Below, piece after piece: positions 30,601 to 40,654 of a stretch of 64,000 nt of DNA (positions are counted from its first letter, which is position 1; every line of letters begins with the position of its first letter). The notes under the pieces are model-generated. The model searched no databases. It worked only from the letters and a program-made list of their open reading frames with translations, and was not told the origin of the DNA. Position numbers and translations under genes: made by a program. The stretch covers positions 101,871,311 through 101,935,310 of the forward strand of contig CM043947.1 in NCBI GenBank assembly GCA_014529385.2. The letters run 5' to 3'. Source of the stretch: Adiantum capillus-veneris (Eukaryota; Streptophyta; Polypodiopsida; Polypodiales; Pteridaceae).

Positions 30601-31760
30601 GAATCATAAGCATGGTCACACTACGTGGTCCATTGGAACTCAATAAGAAGCTTGTACAAAGGACAAGCTATCTTGGCAAAGTTTAAAATAAACCATCGGT
30701 AATAACCAACATGGCCCATGAACCTTTGAACTCCTTTATAGTTTGTAGGAGGTGGCAATTCAGCAATGGCTTAATTTTTGCTCTCATCTATGGAAATCAC
30801 ATTTTTGGACACTATATGCCCTAAAATGACTCAATGTTTAACCCAAAATTGGCATTTCAAAGGGTTTAAGAAGATGCGATACAATCTGCACTTCTCAAAC
30901 ACTTTTTGTAAGCATGATAGATGTTCTTTCCAAGAGGAATAAACACAAAGGTCATCTAAGAAAGCTTCACAAAACTCCCTCAAATATTATCTAAAAGCAC
31001 TGTTTATTAATCTTTGAAAGGTAGCAGGGGCATTGGTTAAGCCAAAAGCCATAACACGAAATGCAAACACTCCAAATTTAGTTATAAAGGTTGTTTTAGC
31101 TTAGTCCTCTAGCGCAATTGTGATTTGATTGTAGCCAGAGTACCCATCTAAAAAGCTATAAGCTTCCTTCCCTGCAACTCTTTCAAGCACATGTTCTGAA
31201 TATGGCAAGGAGTAATGGTCCCTCCTAGTGGCGGCATTGACCTTCTTAAGATCCACGCACACTCTGAGTTTCCCATTCTTTTTTGGCACAATCACTATTG
31301 GAGACACCCATTCTGAGTGCTCAATAGGGTATATTAATCCGCATTCACAAGCTTTTCAATCTCTTCTTGAACGATCTTTGCATATTTAGGATTCATTGGG
31401 TAGGGTCATTGCTGAACTAATTTAGCCATGCTATTCATGGGCATTGTGTGTTGCACCACGAAAGGTGGAACACCTTTCATATCATGATATGTCCAAGCAA
31501 ATATATCCCTGGATTCCTTTGAGAAGTTCTCTAAGTACACACTCCTCCGTCTCTATCACATCTTGGGCAATGAAGACAGGTTTGGACTCTTCTCCTGGGT
31601 CTGCTAACTCTATTTCCTTAACTATTGTTGGACCATCATAGACTCCATTGCTTCCATCAATAGGTTTTCTTTGAGACTTTGTATACACAACGTTACATTC
31701 CTCTGTGGTGTAGGATTTAAAATGTTCAGGTGCAGGGTGTAAGTCTGTGGAGTCGTGTTG
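30601..31760 (-). pseudogene. Reverse transcriptase, inner element
   Basis: Minus strand, several stops. WVSPIVIVPKKNGKL is near 31260-31310, YSFLDGYSGYNQI near 31125-31165, [13 protein letters not shown] near 31010-31050, and the catalytic box F-L-D-D at 30951-30962. GHVGYYRWFI marks the thumb near 30680-30710. The pre-RT segment at 31482-31688 (YDGPTIVKEIELADPGEE) matches the corresponding place of 1/A. Gypsy type. Confidence 0.85.
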
Positions 31761-32060
31761 TTCTGTGGACTGTGATTACACTTCTGATTCCTTTTGTTGT
31801 TGAGCTAACTCTCGATTTTGTCATCTCCTTACGGTACGGCTCAACTTTGGCTTCTCTGTTGCCTCTAGTTGTGTGATTTCAATGGGTTGTGGACTACACC
31901 ACATAACGCTTTCAAGGTATTCACCCCGGTTATCTACCAACTTCTGATGAGCATCACATGCCCCTATATAATTAAGCCATTTTGCAGTAGATTTCTTTTC
32001 ATTTATTCTAGCATGCACATTTGCTTGATACCGTCGCCTCTTATATCTCTGACTCCTCTT
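31761..32060 (-). pseudogene. Pre-RT linker fragment, inner element
   Basis: Open at 32018-31821 for 65 codons; it resembles the charged linker upstream of RT in 1/A only loosely. Gag and the first protease are missing, so the inner element joins the D leader near here. Confidence 0.4.
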
Positions 32061-32881
32061 GTTTGATTTTTGATGGATATTGAGAACTCACGTAAGTCGA
32101 AATGCTCTCTAGTTGCTCGGCCTCTAGCACACGACTAGAGCGCAGATGCATGTGCCTTTGGCACCCTACAAGCGTCGGCGAACAACCTCGAAGGTTAACC
32201 GCTTACTTTTATAGGCGTCCGTTTTCACTCGTTTTTTAATGTTTTTTAATGATCAATTTTTGGATTAGAGTGTATGATAGCTCGAAACAAGCGTATTGCT
32301 CAGGGGGTCATGGTCTACTTTACCGCACAGAATTTGGTTACCTGAAGCTCCATTGGTCCTCAAAAAGGTCAATTTTTACCTACACGTGAAGCTAAAATAC
32401 TAATTTTAAAGGGGGATTGAGACCTGAGCCTGAGCGTGGGCTTGGGCTTGGGTCTGGGGGATATCCCCGATCCCGGTTCTACCTTTAATTATTTTTTTTA
32501 TTTTTTTTTGGGATAAGGTCGCCACGATCGCGCTGTGTGCGCGAGCACACACACACCTAACCTACCTACTTACAACTAATACAGCTACTGTTACACACTA
32601 ACACACTACTACAGCAACTCCTTAGCTAACAGAACTACTTACTGTACTTTACACAGAACTAACATTATGGATCTACTACCTTAATCCTCACACCTTATCA
32701 CAGAAAAACACCTTATCACAGAAAAACACAGTACCTTTCAATTCCTTATTAACAAAACAATACACAGCAGCAAAACAAACTCCTCCTCAACACACACACC
32801 TTCCTTCTCTACATTTCCTACAATTGAAATTGCACCACAAAGAAGCACAGAGTGCCATTCAAGCTTAGTGTATGTCATTTT
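32061..32881 (-). other. D leader, non-coding
   Basis: About 820 bases between the primer site and coding remnants. It has a run of T near 32490-32510 and many short ACAC tracts. No gene is seen. Confidence 0.4.
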
Positions 32882-32897
32882 CCCGGCAACGGCACCA
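32882..32897 (-). promoter_or_regulatory. Primer binding site of D (tRNA-Asp type)
   Basis: On the minus strand TGGTGCCGTTGCCGGG, four bases inside the LTR end. It closely matches the site that plant gypsy elements use with tRNA-Asp. Confidence 0.8.
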
Positions 32898-32901
32898 AAA
32901 A

Positions 32902-33113
32902 TGTGCGCGTCTATCGCACGTGTCAATGCAAGAGACTTGTCGATACACTGTGTGCAAGCCACAAATTGCTCCAAGCACGCAACTAGCCTAAACTAGTAAG
33001 CTCAAAGATGACGATGGTGTGTCACTCACCTCTCTACGCTTGCTGTCGTGGAGGATTCCTCGCCACGAAGAAGAGGGAGACGCCGCTACGCCACGCTCAA
33101 CCGCCGTCGCAAT

Positions 33114-33178
<65 letters not shown>

Positions 33179-33478
33179 CACACACACAAGGAGATGAAGA
33201 AGAAAAAGATGGACATGGAGCAAGAGCACTCTTCAATTGCACAAATGAAAGAATGAGTGAATTTTAGGTTTACTTGACTTTATATGAGCTCGCCCCATTC
33301 ACACTTGGGCACCCATGCTTAGCCAACTAATCCCTTGAATGTTCTAGTTAGAGTGCGTCTCTCATCGGCAATCACTCTTACCCTTTTCCTATTGGATCGA
33401 CAAGCTCGGTACCTGACTCTATCAAATAAATAATACGGCGTCCGTCTTAGGTGATAGGATTGTGTGTGAGGGTTAACA
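32902..33478 (-). repeat. 5' LTR of D
   Basis: 577 bases; the element-sense start TGTTAACC is at 33478 and the end at 32902. It carries the (CT)n tract at 33116-33174. A TATATAA-like box is near 33275-33285 on the minus strand. Confidence 0.85.
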
Positions 33479-33483
33479 AGTAG
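33479..33483 (+). repeat. Target site duplication, right (agtag)
   Basis: Pairs with 25094-25098. Confidence 0.85.
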
Positions 33484-34080
33484 ATATGATTGCAGCATGG
33501 TGTAGCCTCAAGATGTACCCCTCGAACATTCTTCAAACTTACAACCAAAGATTTTGGGGCATCTATCTGCCAATCTCCACCTTTTGAGACATTACTTTTG
33601 CAAATTAAATTAAGTACAATGTGGACTCCCTTCTCCACTGTGAGATTATTGTATAGGGAAGGTGGTCTCAAATATACATCAACTCATGTCATATGCAAGA
33701 ATGGGCTATCACATCATGAAGAAAGAATTAATATTCACCGATATTAGCATCCCTTCTCAAAAGAGAAACCCAAGTTCTTGATCCTCCACCCAAGATACTC
33801 CACAACCATGAACTAGTACAATTGCCAACGCTTCTACTCAATGGCTAACTCTCCAAGAGATGGCACAGTATCGATCACAAGAAAGGTGTTACAGATGTGG
33901 CCTTCATTTGCCATGTTTCCTAGGACTACCAAAAAACCCAAATAATAAAAGATCCCTTGCGTATGGAAGCACAGAGAACAAGTAACCTCGACCAGTTTGA
34001 TTGATTTTTGATTTGATAGGTGTTCCTACCTTCGAGACATCCAATGAACCATGAACAGCTATGGGAAAGGTTAAAGATCA
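33484..34080 (+). pseudogene. Gag of element E2, C-terminal part
   Basis: Degenerate continuation of the gag started at 24810. Frames change several times. A zinc-knuckle-like CYRCGLHLPCF stretch is at about 33888-33920, followed by LGLPKNPNN. The typical His spacing is disturbed. Confidence 0.45.
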
Positions 34081-34426
34081 AGATACGCTTATTCACTTTG
34101 ATTCGTGATCCATGCAAATTATATCTCCCCTGAATTAGCTGCAAGATCAGATATTGAGGAATATCCCAAGGGGGGACAAATTGAAGCACAAATGGCTAAT
34201 TGAACTTCAAGTTATCGACACCATTGATTGGATCAATTCAACTTCAAGTGTACAGACATTATAGATCCGGTTGACTTCTACATTGGGAGGATGTGATGTT
34301 CTACTAGGTATGCCTTGTTTTTACAAGTATCAAGCTTGATTCAACATAAAAGAACAAGTGATACAATTGAAGCACAATGACAAAGAGTTGGTGTTGGACT
34401 TCAGTATCCCAGCTACTCCAAGAGAG
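34081..34426 (+). pseudogene. Protease remnant of element E2
   Basis: IHFDS near 34093-34110 followed by a stop, and after shifts CDVLLGMPCFYKYQA at about 34290-34337, a typical retropepsin closing strand. RT, RNase H and integrase are not found before the LTR. E2 therefore carries gag and protease only, as some non-autonomous elements do. Confidence 0.5.
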
Positions 34427-34871
34427 TGATGGCAAACTAAGGATCACAAATCAAAGAAAAGAAATCTAAATTTGGAAATTTTGTATGAATTAAAGATGAA
34501 TGAAGATTATGATTATGACTAAAATTAAGATTTTGATCTTGGGTGTGTGCATGTACCACAAGGAAGACCCAATGAATTTTCATAGGCATTGGTTAATACT
34601 TTTGACACTACAAGCAGGATCCAATGACCTTTTATAAGCATTGGCTAAGAAACTAACCATATGATCAACGCACCCGAGGTGTCTGCAGCTAGCTTACATG
34701 TGTGCACAACCATCATGACACAAGAATGCATGACTGATTGTGAAAATTTTAAGTTGCATCAATCTTAAAAGTATGAGCATTATATTGTAACCTCCAATCA
34801 AGGACAATTTCTTTGATTTTAGAAGGCGGTATGTGAAGGTTTTAGAGTCATGGTTTTTGTCTCCAGGAGAG
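34427..34871 (+). other. E2 spacer bounded by a 25-bp direct repeat
   Basis: The sequence GAGAGTGATGGCAAACTAAG plus five more bases occurs at 34422-34446 and again at 34867-34891. Between them is AT-rich non-coding DNA with a second weak repeat (CCAATGAATTTTCATAGGCATTGG and a variant, near 34570-34650). The LTR may start at either copy of TGATGGC. Confidence 0.5.
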
Positions 34872-35395
34872 TGATGGCAAACTAAGGATCAAAACTTATG
34901 GAGTAGTGGCTGAGGAACGTAAAAGCCGAATAACAAAAGCTTGGACTCTAGAGCTAGTTTCCCTGAATCGCGCTAACCTGCCATGTGGCATTGTTGTACA
35001 AACTTTTGTGTTTTGTGCTGCTATATGAAGACATGGCATTGTTGTACAGAATTTTGCTTTTAGCACTGGCTAATTTTGGCAAGTTTCAACACTAGCCTTT
35101 GAGAGCAATTTCTTTTAGGATTAAGTTGATTTTTTATCTAATGCTTTTGGGGCTCTTCTTTTTGCATCCCTTGTACTCTTTCTAAGTGCCTAGAGGGCAA
35201 CATCCTAGGGACCTTTGGATATAAAGTCTCAAAGACAGTCAAACCCTCCAGAATTATACTTTGTGAGCAATAAAAATATAGAAATACTGAAAGGGCACCA
35301 GTCCTTGGGGCCAGTGTGTCTTAGCTCAAAACTCCGCTAAGTCATGTCGTCTCTCTCTTAGTTACTCAGGTGTTTTGAAGTATAAAAGTATTGCC
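34872..35395 (+). repeat. 3' LTR of element E2 (ends approximate)
   Basis: Diverged copy of 24288-24740, same orientation. It starts TGATGGCAAAC. The end is not precisely defined. Confidence 0.6.
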
Positions 35396-35469
35396 AAGTG
35401 TGAAGTTTACAATCTTTCCATCCCTCCTTGGAAGTGATTACATATACAATAATGCAAGTTTAGCTCCCT

Positions 35470-35865
35470 TCTAGATGGCTTGCTCTGCTTACAAATGGAT
35501 GATAAGTGGAAAATCTGTTATCAGGCAGTCATAAAGTGGGTAGACACACCTTTGGCGATAAAGAATGTGGCAAATTTGCTATCTATTATTGGCACATGAG
35601 TAGCAAACCAAGGACTCCCATGAAGCATGTCCCAACTTGTGAGGGGTGCAACAAGGAAATCTCATTGACATGTTGCTTGTTGAACCGAGAATTGTACTTG
35701 AGTTGACTTTTCAATGATCCAAGTGCCAATGTCGGGTGTGAATCCATCGTCATCCAACACATAGGGCTGCCCGTTGCACTCCCAACTTGGTGGCTAGCTA
35801 TGAGACAGAAGCTCCTTCGTACTACCTATGTCGAAGAGAATGGTGAGATTATGGTCCTTGGCGAG
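35470..35865 (-). pseudogene. Protease relic of another gypsy element
   Basis: On the minus strand, ILFDIGSTKELLSHS at about 35775-35820 has the outline of a retropepsin loop (Asp-Ile-Gly). After frame changes LVAPLTSWDMLHGSPWFATH at about 35605-35665 gives the closing strand. It is a short isolated remnant; the rest of the element is not seen. Confidence 0.45.
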
Positions 35866-35890
35866 TCATAGGCATGCAATAACCCTGAAG

Positions 35891-36018
35891 GTGTGGAGGC
35901 ACCCTCCTGCTTACCTTCGAGCAAAACCTAGGGTTATCGAAGACTTGGTATAGGGTGTGGAGGCACCCTCCTGCTTACCTTCGAGCAAAACCTAGGGTTA
36001 TCAAAGACTTGGTATAGG
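35891..36018. repeat. 64-bp tandem duplication
   Basis: Units 35891-35954 and 35955-36018 are nearly identical (GTGTGGAGGCACCCTCCTGC ...), with one g/a change visible. Confidence 0.85.
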
Positions 36019-36206
36019 ATGTACCTTGGTTTGAGGTTTCTAACGCCGTACTTAATTAAAGAATCCAACCACCCTCTATCAAAGGTTTGAAGTTTTTCCT
36101 TTTCTATGGTTCCTATCTGGTGAGCCAATGTGAGTGGCTTGCTGGAATCTGGAATAACATACAATTGGCATGCCTCTCTATTTGAGGTCAGCAAGCTAAT
36201 CCTCAA
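35934..36206 (-). other. Open frame of 90 codons, possible gag fragment
   Basis: Open on the minus strand just before the protease relic in transcription order, so it could be part of the same degraded element. No motif is recognised. Confidence 0.25.
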
Positions 36207-36335
36207 TGTGGTGAGGTGCTATCGAGGGAGAAACCATGAGACAAAGGTATCCCACTCGAACTTTGTTTAATGCATCAAGGGTGTGTATTCTTTTCAAACC
36301 AATGCTTCCACCATGTGATTCCCTTGCCTGTGAGA

Positions 36336-36639
36336 TGGTTAACCCTCACGCACATTCCTATCACCTAACACGGATGCCATATTATTTATTTGGTAGACTT
36401 AGGTACCAACTTGTCAGTCCAATAGGAAAAGGGTAAGAGTGATTGCCGATGAGAGGTGCACTCTAACTGGAACATTCAAGGGATTAGTTGGCTAAGCATG
36501 GGCGCCCAAGTGTGAATGAGGCAAGCTCATATAAAAGTCAACTAAACCTAAAATTCATTCATTCTTTCATTTGTGCAATTGAAGAGTGCTCTTGCTCCAT
36601 CTCCATCTTCTTCTTCTTCTTCTCCTTGTGTGTGTATGC

Positions 36640-36674
<35 letters not shown>

Positions 36675-36718
36675 TGTGTGTGTGTGTGTGTGTGTGATCG
36701 AGCATTGCGACGACGGCA
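36336..36718 (+). repeat. Truncated D-family LTR
   Basis: Reads TGGTTAACCCTCACGCAC onward and matches the reverse complement of the D LTRs, with a TATATAAAAG-type box at 36528-36537 and a (GA)n(GT)n tract at 36642-36696. It stops abruptly at about 36718 where F1 begins. The last ~170 bases of the LTR are missing. Confidence 0.8.
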
Positions 36719-36719
36719 C

Positions 36720-38525
36720 GACAGATTTCGAGCAAAGGTGCTAAGTGCTCGCCAAAGAAACTATCCACAGATAAAGAGAGATTTATGGGGTATGGTTACA
36801 GCCTTGAAAAGTGGGAAAGAGTACCTAATTGGTGCATGTGTGGTTGTAGAAATAGATTATCTACCACTTCTTGGCATGATTACAAGCTGCCCAACTCCAG
36901 ACATTGCTATGTTGCGGTGGATTGCCTACATTAAGTCCTTAAATCTTGAGTTTAAGCACATTGCACGTAAAGACAATACAGTGGCAGATATGCTATCAAG
37001 GGCAAGGTATGAAGATGAGTCACAAATGATTGACGAGGGAGATGATGTAGGCACAAAGTTCTATTCTATCTCTCATGTCAAAGGTAACAATGTCTGCATG
37101 ACTAATCTACTTGAATCATTCTTGAAAGAGCTTTATGAAGGTGATTGGCTTCTTATTGGAAGCTACTTGAGTACTCTAACAAAACAGGATGATTGGTCTG
37201 AACAAGAATTCAAGAGGATACGCAGGAAAGCATATGGGTACTTTTTGAGGGATGGTTACTTGTGGAAGCATCCTAAACAAAAGGGTGCTACACCACAAAG
37301 GGTTATATGTAAAAAAGAGACTCAAGTAAAGCTCATGCAAAAGTTTCATGAGAGTCTATGGGCTGGACACAGGGGTGTATGGGCAACCTTCTCCAAGTTG
37401 AAAGAAAAATACTGGTGGAAGGGTATGTATAAAGATGTATCTCAGTTTGTAGAGACATGTGTAACTTGTCAAGTGTATTCAAATGTTCGACATCGTGATG
37501 GATTGCACCCTACCTATCCACTAGCCATGCACTATAAATGGGTTGTGGATCTAGTCACAATGCCTCTAGGACTCTAGCAAACGAGATACTTGGTTCTTGC
37601 ACGAGAGGACCTAACTAACCAGGTTGAAGGAAGAGCATTAAGAGCTAAAACCACAGAAGCTGTGTGCAAATTCCTTCTTGATGAGGTGATTTGCCGTTAT
37701 GGTTGTGTGGGAAAAATCACTGCAGATAGAGGTGAACTGGATGCCGAAGAAGCAAGGGAGTTCTTTTCTAGATTAGGAATCAAGCTTTCTCTTACTACAG
37801 CTTACAACCCTGAAGGCAATGGAAAGAGTGAAAGAGGGCATCCTCCTATCATCAAAGATTTGGCCAAGGCTTGCGAAGGAAGAGTTGGTGAGTGGCCAAA
37901 ACTGTTACCATATGCTTTATGGGCTGACCGTACAACACATAGCTCAGTAACTGGCTACATGCCTGCGGAGCTAATGTATGGTCAAAAGCCAGTGATGCCG
38001 ATTGAAGATACAATTCCCACATGGAATTTACTACCTTGGCAAGAGGGGCTTAGCAGGGAAGATCTCCTTGCACTGCGTATAAGGAAGCTAGAGAGAAGAC
38101 CTGGAGACATTGAAGCTGCAAAAGAACGACTCAAAAATGCAAGGTTGAAAAACAAGGAATACTTTGATAAGCGACATCGACTCAGGAGCAAAGCAATTGA
38201 CAAAGGTGACTGGGTTTTGGTGTATGATAGTAGCCTTGATAACCAGCACGCAGTCATGCGTAAGTTTTCAAAAAGATGGTCTGGACCGTATGTTGTAAAG
38301 CATGTGCATGAAAATGATACTTACAGCTTGTCTGAACTAGATGGTACAAAAGTAAAGATTCCCATTGTAGGAAAAAGGATCAAAATGTTTAAGAGAAGAG
38401 GAGACAATGATCCAGAAGATGTTGATGAGGAAGAAGAGCAAACCACAGGTAAAGATCAAAGTGAAGATGAATATTTGGAATCATCCAGTGAAGAAGAAAG
38501 CAAGGAAGATGTACAAGAGGGCTGA
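36720..38525 (+). pseudogene. F1: RNase H and integrase, 5'-truncated copy of element F
   Basis: Begins within RNase H (AKVLSARQRNYPQIKRDLWG), fused to the D-family LTR so that an open frame runs from LTR microsatellite into RNase H. The H2C2 module is at about 37345-37480 (GHRGVW ... CVTCQ). The core has a Trp-Val-Val-Asp-Leu segment at about 37540, an in-frame TAG at 37575-37577, TADRGELD at about 37720-37743 and NPEGNGKSERGH at about 37806-37841. The GPY module RWSGPYVV is near 38276 and a Glu/Asp/Ser-rich tail ends at TGA 38523-38525. F2 and F3 share the TAG. Confidence 0.88.
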
Positions 38526-38566
38526 TCTTACAAAGAAATAATGTGGCACATACCGGAGGATGTGCA

Positions 38567-38583
38567 GGTTTAGAGGGGGTGGA
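38567..38583 (+). promoter_or_regulatory. Polypurine tract of F1
   Basis: GGTTTAGAGGGGGTGGA directly before TGTCGTGCTG. Identical tracts lie at 46600-46616 and 54627-54643. Confidence 0.8.
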
Positions 38584-39410
38584 TGTCGTGCTGTGACACG
38601 TACATAGTGGGAACGCATGCTACAAGATCTATCTTGTAACTTTTTAGATACATAATTATCTTTCCTATAATGTACATATGCATATTTAAGTATAATAATA
38701 AGCCTTCTATATCATCCTATTATTTTTCTCAAGGGTAACCTATCCTTACTTTACCATCAAAAAATACTATGGGAAAAGCTCAATAGCTCCGCCTCTTTAA
38801 CTTGGGGCAAAAAGCATTGATTCTTTATTTCTACTATCTCATTATAATCTCACACCCTAGCTAGATCCTATATCTAGGGTAAACTCCAATATATATATAT
38901 ATATTCTATGTATTTTTTATACTTTTCTTATATTTCTTTTTAAATAGCTACTAGGAGGGAATCAAATCCTAGTGGGACACTAGGTGGAATGATTTCAAAG
39001 ATACACTTATTTTAATGCATTATTGCAAGCATGATTACAAAACTTTGTCAAGGAGCAATGTCATGCTTTCATATGGCATGATGTGTCCTTTGGAATTAAA
39101 TGAAAGTCTAAGCTAAGGGGACCACGGGAAGACTTTTGCTGCCAGAAATGGACCCTATTTTGATGAATTTTTTACACAAGGTTCCAATCCGAATTGGAAA
39201 ATGATTTTAAAATGAAAATCGTAGCTAATGAGCTGACGTTTCTGCCGTATTTTTACTTTTTTATTTGGAGCCACGGTTGAGGAGATAGGATCAAAATATT
39301 GGACCCCAGTCTGCCCACATCATGCAGGGACATCTCATTTCCAACTTTTCCAATTCCTATTCACACTGGCTCCTCTCTTCTTGTGTAAACCCTTGGGGGT
39401 TTCCTTCACC

Positions 39411-39417
39411 TATAAAA
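39411..39417 (+). promoter_or_regulatory. Probable TATA box in LTR1
   Basis: CACCTATAAAATGGG. The matching sites in LTR2 (47444-47450) and LTR3 (55473-55479) read TATAAAAGGGG. It sits about 830 bases into the LTR. Confidence 0.65.
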
Positions 39418-39972
39418 TGGGACCTCTTCTTCCTTGAAAAGGAACTCAAGCACTCAAGCCATTGATGAGAGGAATTCTTGAGGGAGTGAGTAGTAATGCC
39501 TAATTGTACTTAGCCATTAACATAAGCCCAAGCCTACACTTTCTCCTAGAGGGAGACTAGTCATTCTTGCAACAAGCTAACCTTGGAAGATCAACTCTAA
39601 TCAAAGAAGGTCTTGCACTTGGTGTATCAATCAAAGTGGAATTATCCACTCTTCTTCTCTCTATATCAATAATGGTGCCGAAGGGTTTGTCAAGTAAGAT
39701 GTGTTCTACATTGATGTTTTCTTGATTTCTTGTTGTTTTCTTTTTCATCTCTAGTCCAACATATATATATGTATCTAATCTCATCTCCTTAAGCAAACCT
39801 AGCTCTCTCATTCTTAGTAATTCATCCTCTCTGCAAATTCTAGGTTCTTGTTTCTACAGGTACATCTCTCCCCGCAGTATCCTTATTGCCTACGGGCAAG
39901 AATAGGGCTTGGGAGGGAAACTTCTCATCTCTTCACTTCTCTCATATCTACATTTCTCACATACTATCCTAG

Positions 39973-40191
39973 ATGAATAACCCACATGCTGATCATTTCT
40001 ATCGCTTTCACTCTGTACGATCTATTAGAATTAACGTATGGATTAGCCGTAAAATACACTTTCAACAACGTATAGTGTTTCTCTTTGGCCCAGAAAGGCT
40101 TAATGAAATACTTCTATCACCGGATCCCATCATACTACCTCTCATAGACTATAACTTTTCTTTTGACGTAAGCGTAGTTATCTTGCTATGA
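39973..40191 (+). CDS. LTR small ORF a (72 aa), LTR1
   Basis: ATG 39973, stop TGA 40189-40191. The core is RINVWISRKIHFQQRIVFLF, then GPERLNEIL, PIILPLIDY and SFDVSVVILL. It matches the pre-gag ORF of B (16609-16827) along its whole length and has the same 72 codons. It is followed by ORF b with an ATGA overlap. It lies in the transcribed leader part of the LTR. No known domain is recognised; the alternating hydrophobic pattern suggests a small beta-rich fold. Confidence 0.65.
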   Translation: MNNPHADHFYRFHSVRSIRINVWISRKIHFQQRIVFLFGPERLNEILLSPDPIILPLIDYNFSFDVSVVILL

Positions 40192-40400
40192 ACCAAGAGG
40201 ATATGTGCACACAATTAATCCCAATCACTAGACAAAATATATATATTATGGTAAGCACAAAACTACAATTCCAAAGAACAATTCGTAGCCTATTTGGCCA
40301 GCCAAGATTGAATGCCATTAACTCATCTGTTAACCCTTTCATATTACCCATGATACGATATGACCATAGCCTTGATGTTTTCATTTTCGTACTGTTTTGA
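40188..40400 (+). CDS. LTR small ORF b (70 aa), LTR1
   Basis: ATG at 40188 overlaps the stop of ORF a in ATGA. 70 residues: IMVSTKLQFQRTIRSLFGQP, RLNAI, PFILPMIRYDHSLDVFIFVL. It is a diverged paralogue of ORF a, sharing the order Ser-x-Lys, Phe-Gln, Leu-Phe-Gly, Arg-Leu, Pro-x-Ile-Leu-Pro, Tyr, Ser-x-Asp-Val. Overlapping stop-start pairs permit coupled reinitiation; whether that happens here is inference. Confidence 0.6.
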   Translation: MNQEDMCTQLIPITRQNIYIMVSTKLQFQRTIRSLFGQPRLNAINSSVNPFILPMIRYDHSLDVFIFVLF

Positions 40401-40607
40401 CATTCTCTTTTGTGTTCATTCATTGTATGTGTGAGTGCAAGAGAGAAAGAGTGAGTCTTCTTTGATTACACTTCTTTCCAAACCCTAGTCTTCATGGCAT
40501 CTATGGTTTAACTCCTTCATATAGTTTTTGTTGAGTTCTCTCACAAACTCTCACAGCCATAAGCCCGGTGCTTTCCTAGTAAGACCGCAAATTTCTCGAC
40601 ATATTTT

Positions 40608-40621
40608 TGGTGAGCCCGACG
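40608..40621 (+). promoter_or_regulatory. Putative primer binding site of F2
   Basis: TGGTGAGCCCGACG six bases after the LTR end. The F3 site at 48637-48650 has one A for G. The tRNA is not assigned. Confidence 0.55.
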
Positions 40622-40654
40622 CGAAACTGCCAGGGTGAGATTTTGTGGATAACC

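Larger units (their letters stand above)
25099..33478 (-). mobile_element. Composite minus-strand LTR element D nested in E2
   Basis: Bounded by LTRs at 25099-25928 and 32902-33478 and by the agtag duplication. The minus-strand PBS at 32882-32897 is complementary to plant tRNA-Asp. Its interior is not a standard gag-pol: it holds a fragment of an element related to 1/A, including that element's own LTR start at 27927, in the same orientation. D therefore acts as a non-autonomous or rearranged element. Confidence 0.8.
38584..40601 (+). repeat. LTR1 of the F array
   Basis: 2,018 bases, starts TGTCGTGCTG, ends TCTCGACA. It has an (AT)n tract near 38891-38904, a short hairpin (AAACCC/GGGTTT) near 39387-39402 and a TATAAAA box at 39411-39417. 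Transcription would start near 39440, leaving over 1.1 kb of LTR in the RNA leader. That leader carries two overlapping small ORFs. Confidence 0.9.

Noticed and set aside
32440-32475. CTGGGGGATATCCCC as a possible regulatory palindrome
   Set aside because: A short GC-rich palindrome in the D leader with no second copy; may be chance.
39857-39890. Intron acceptor-like ctacag/gtaca site in the F LTR leader
   Set aside because: A splice-like string but no matching donor or branch site could be argued; needs RNA data.
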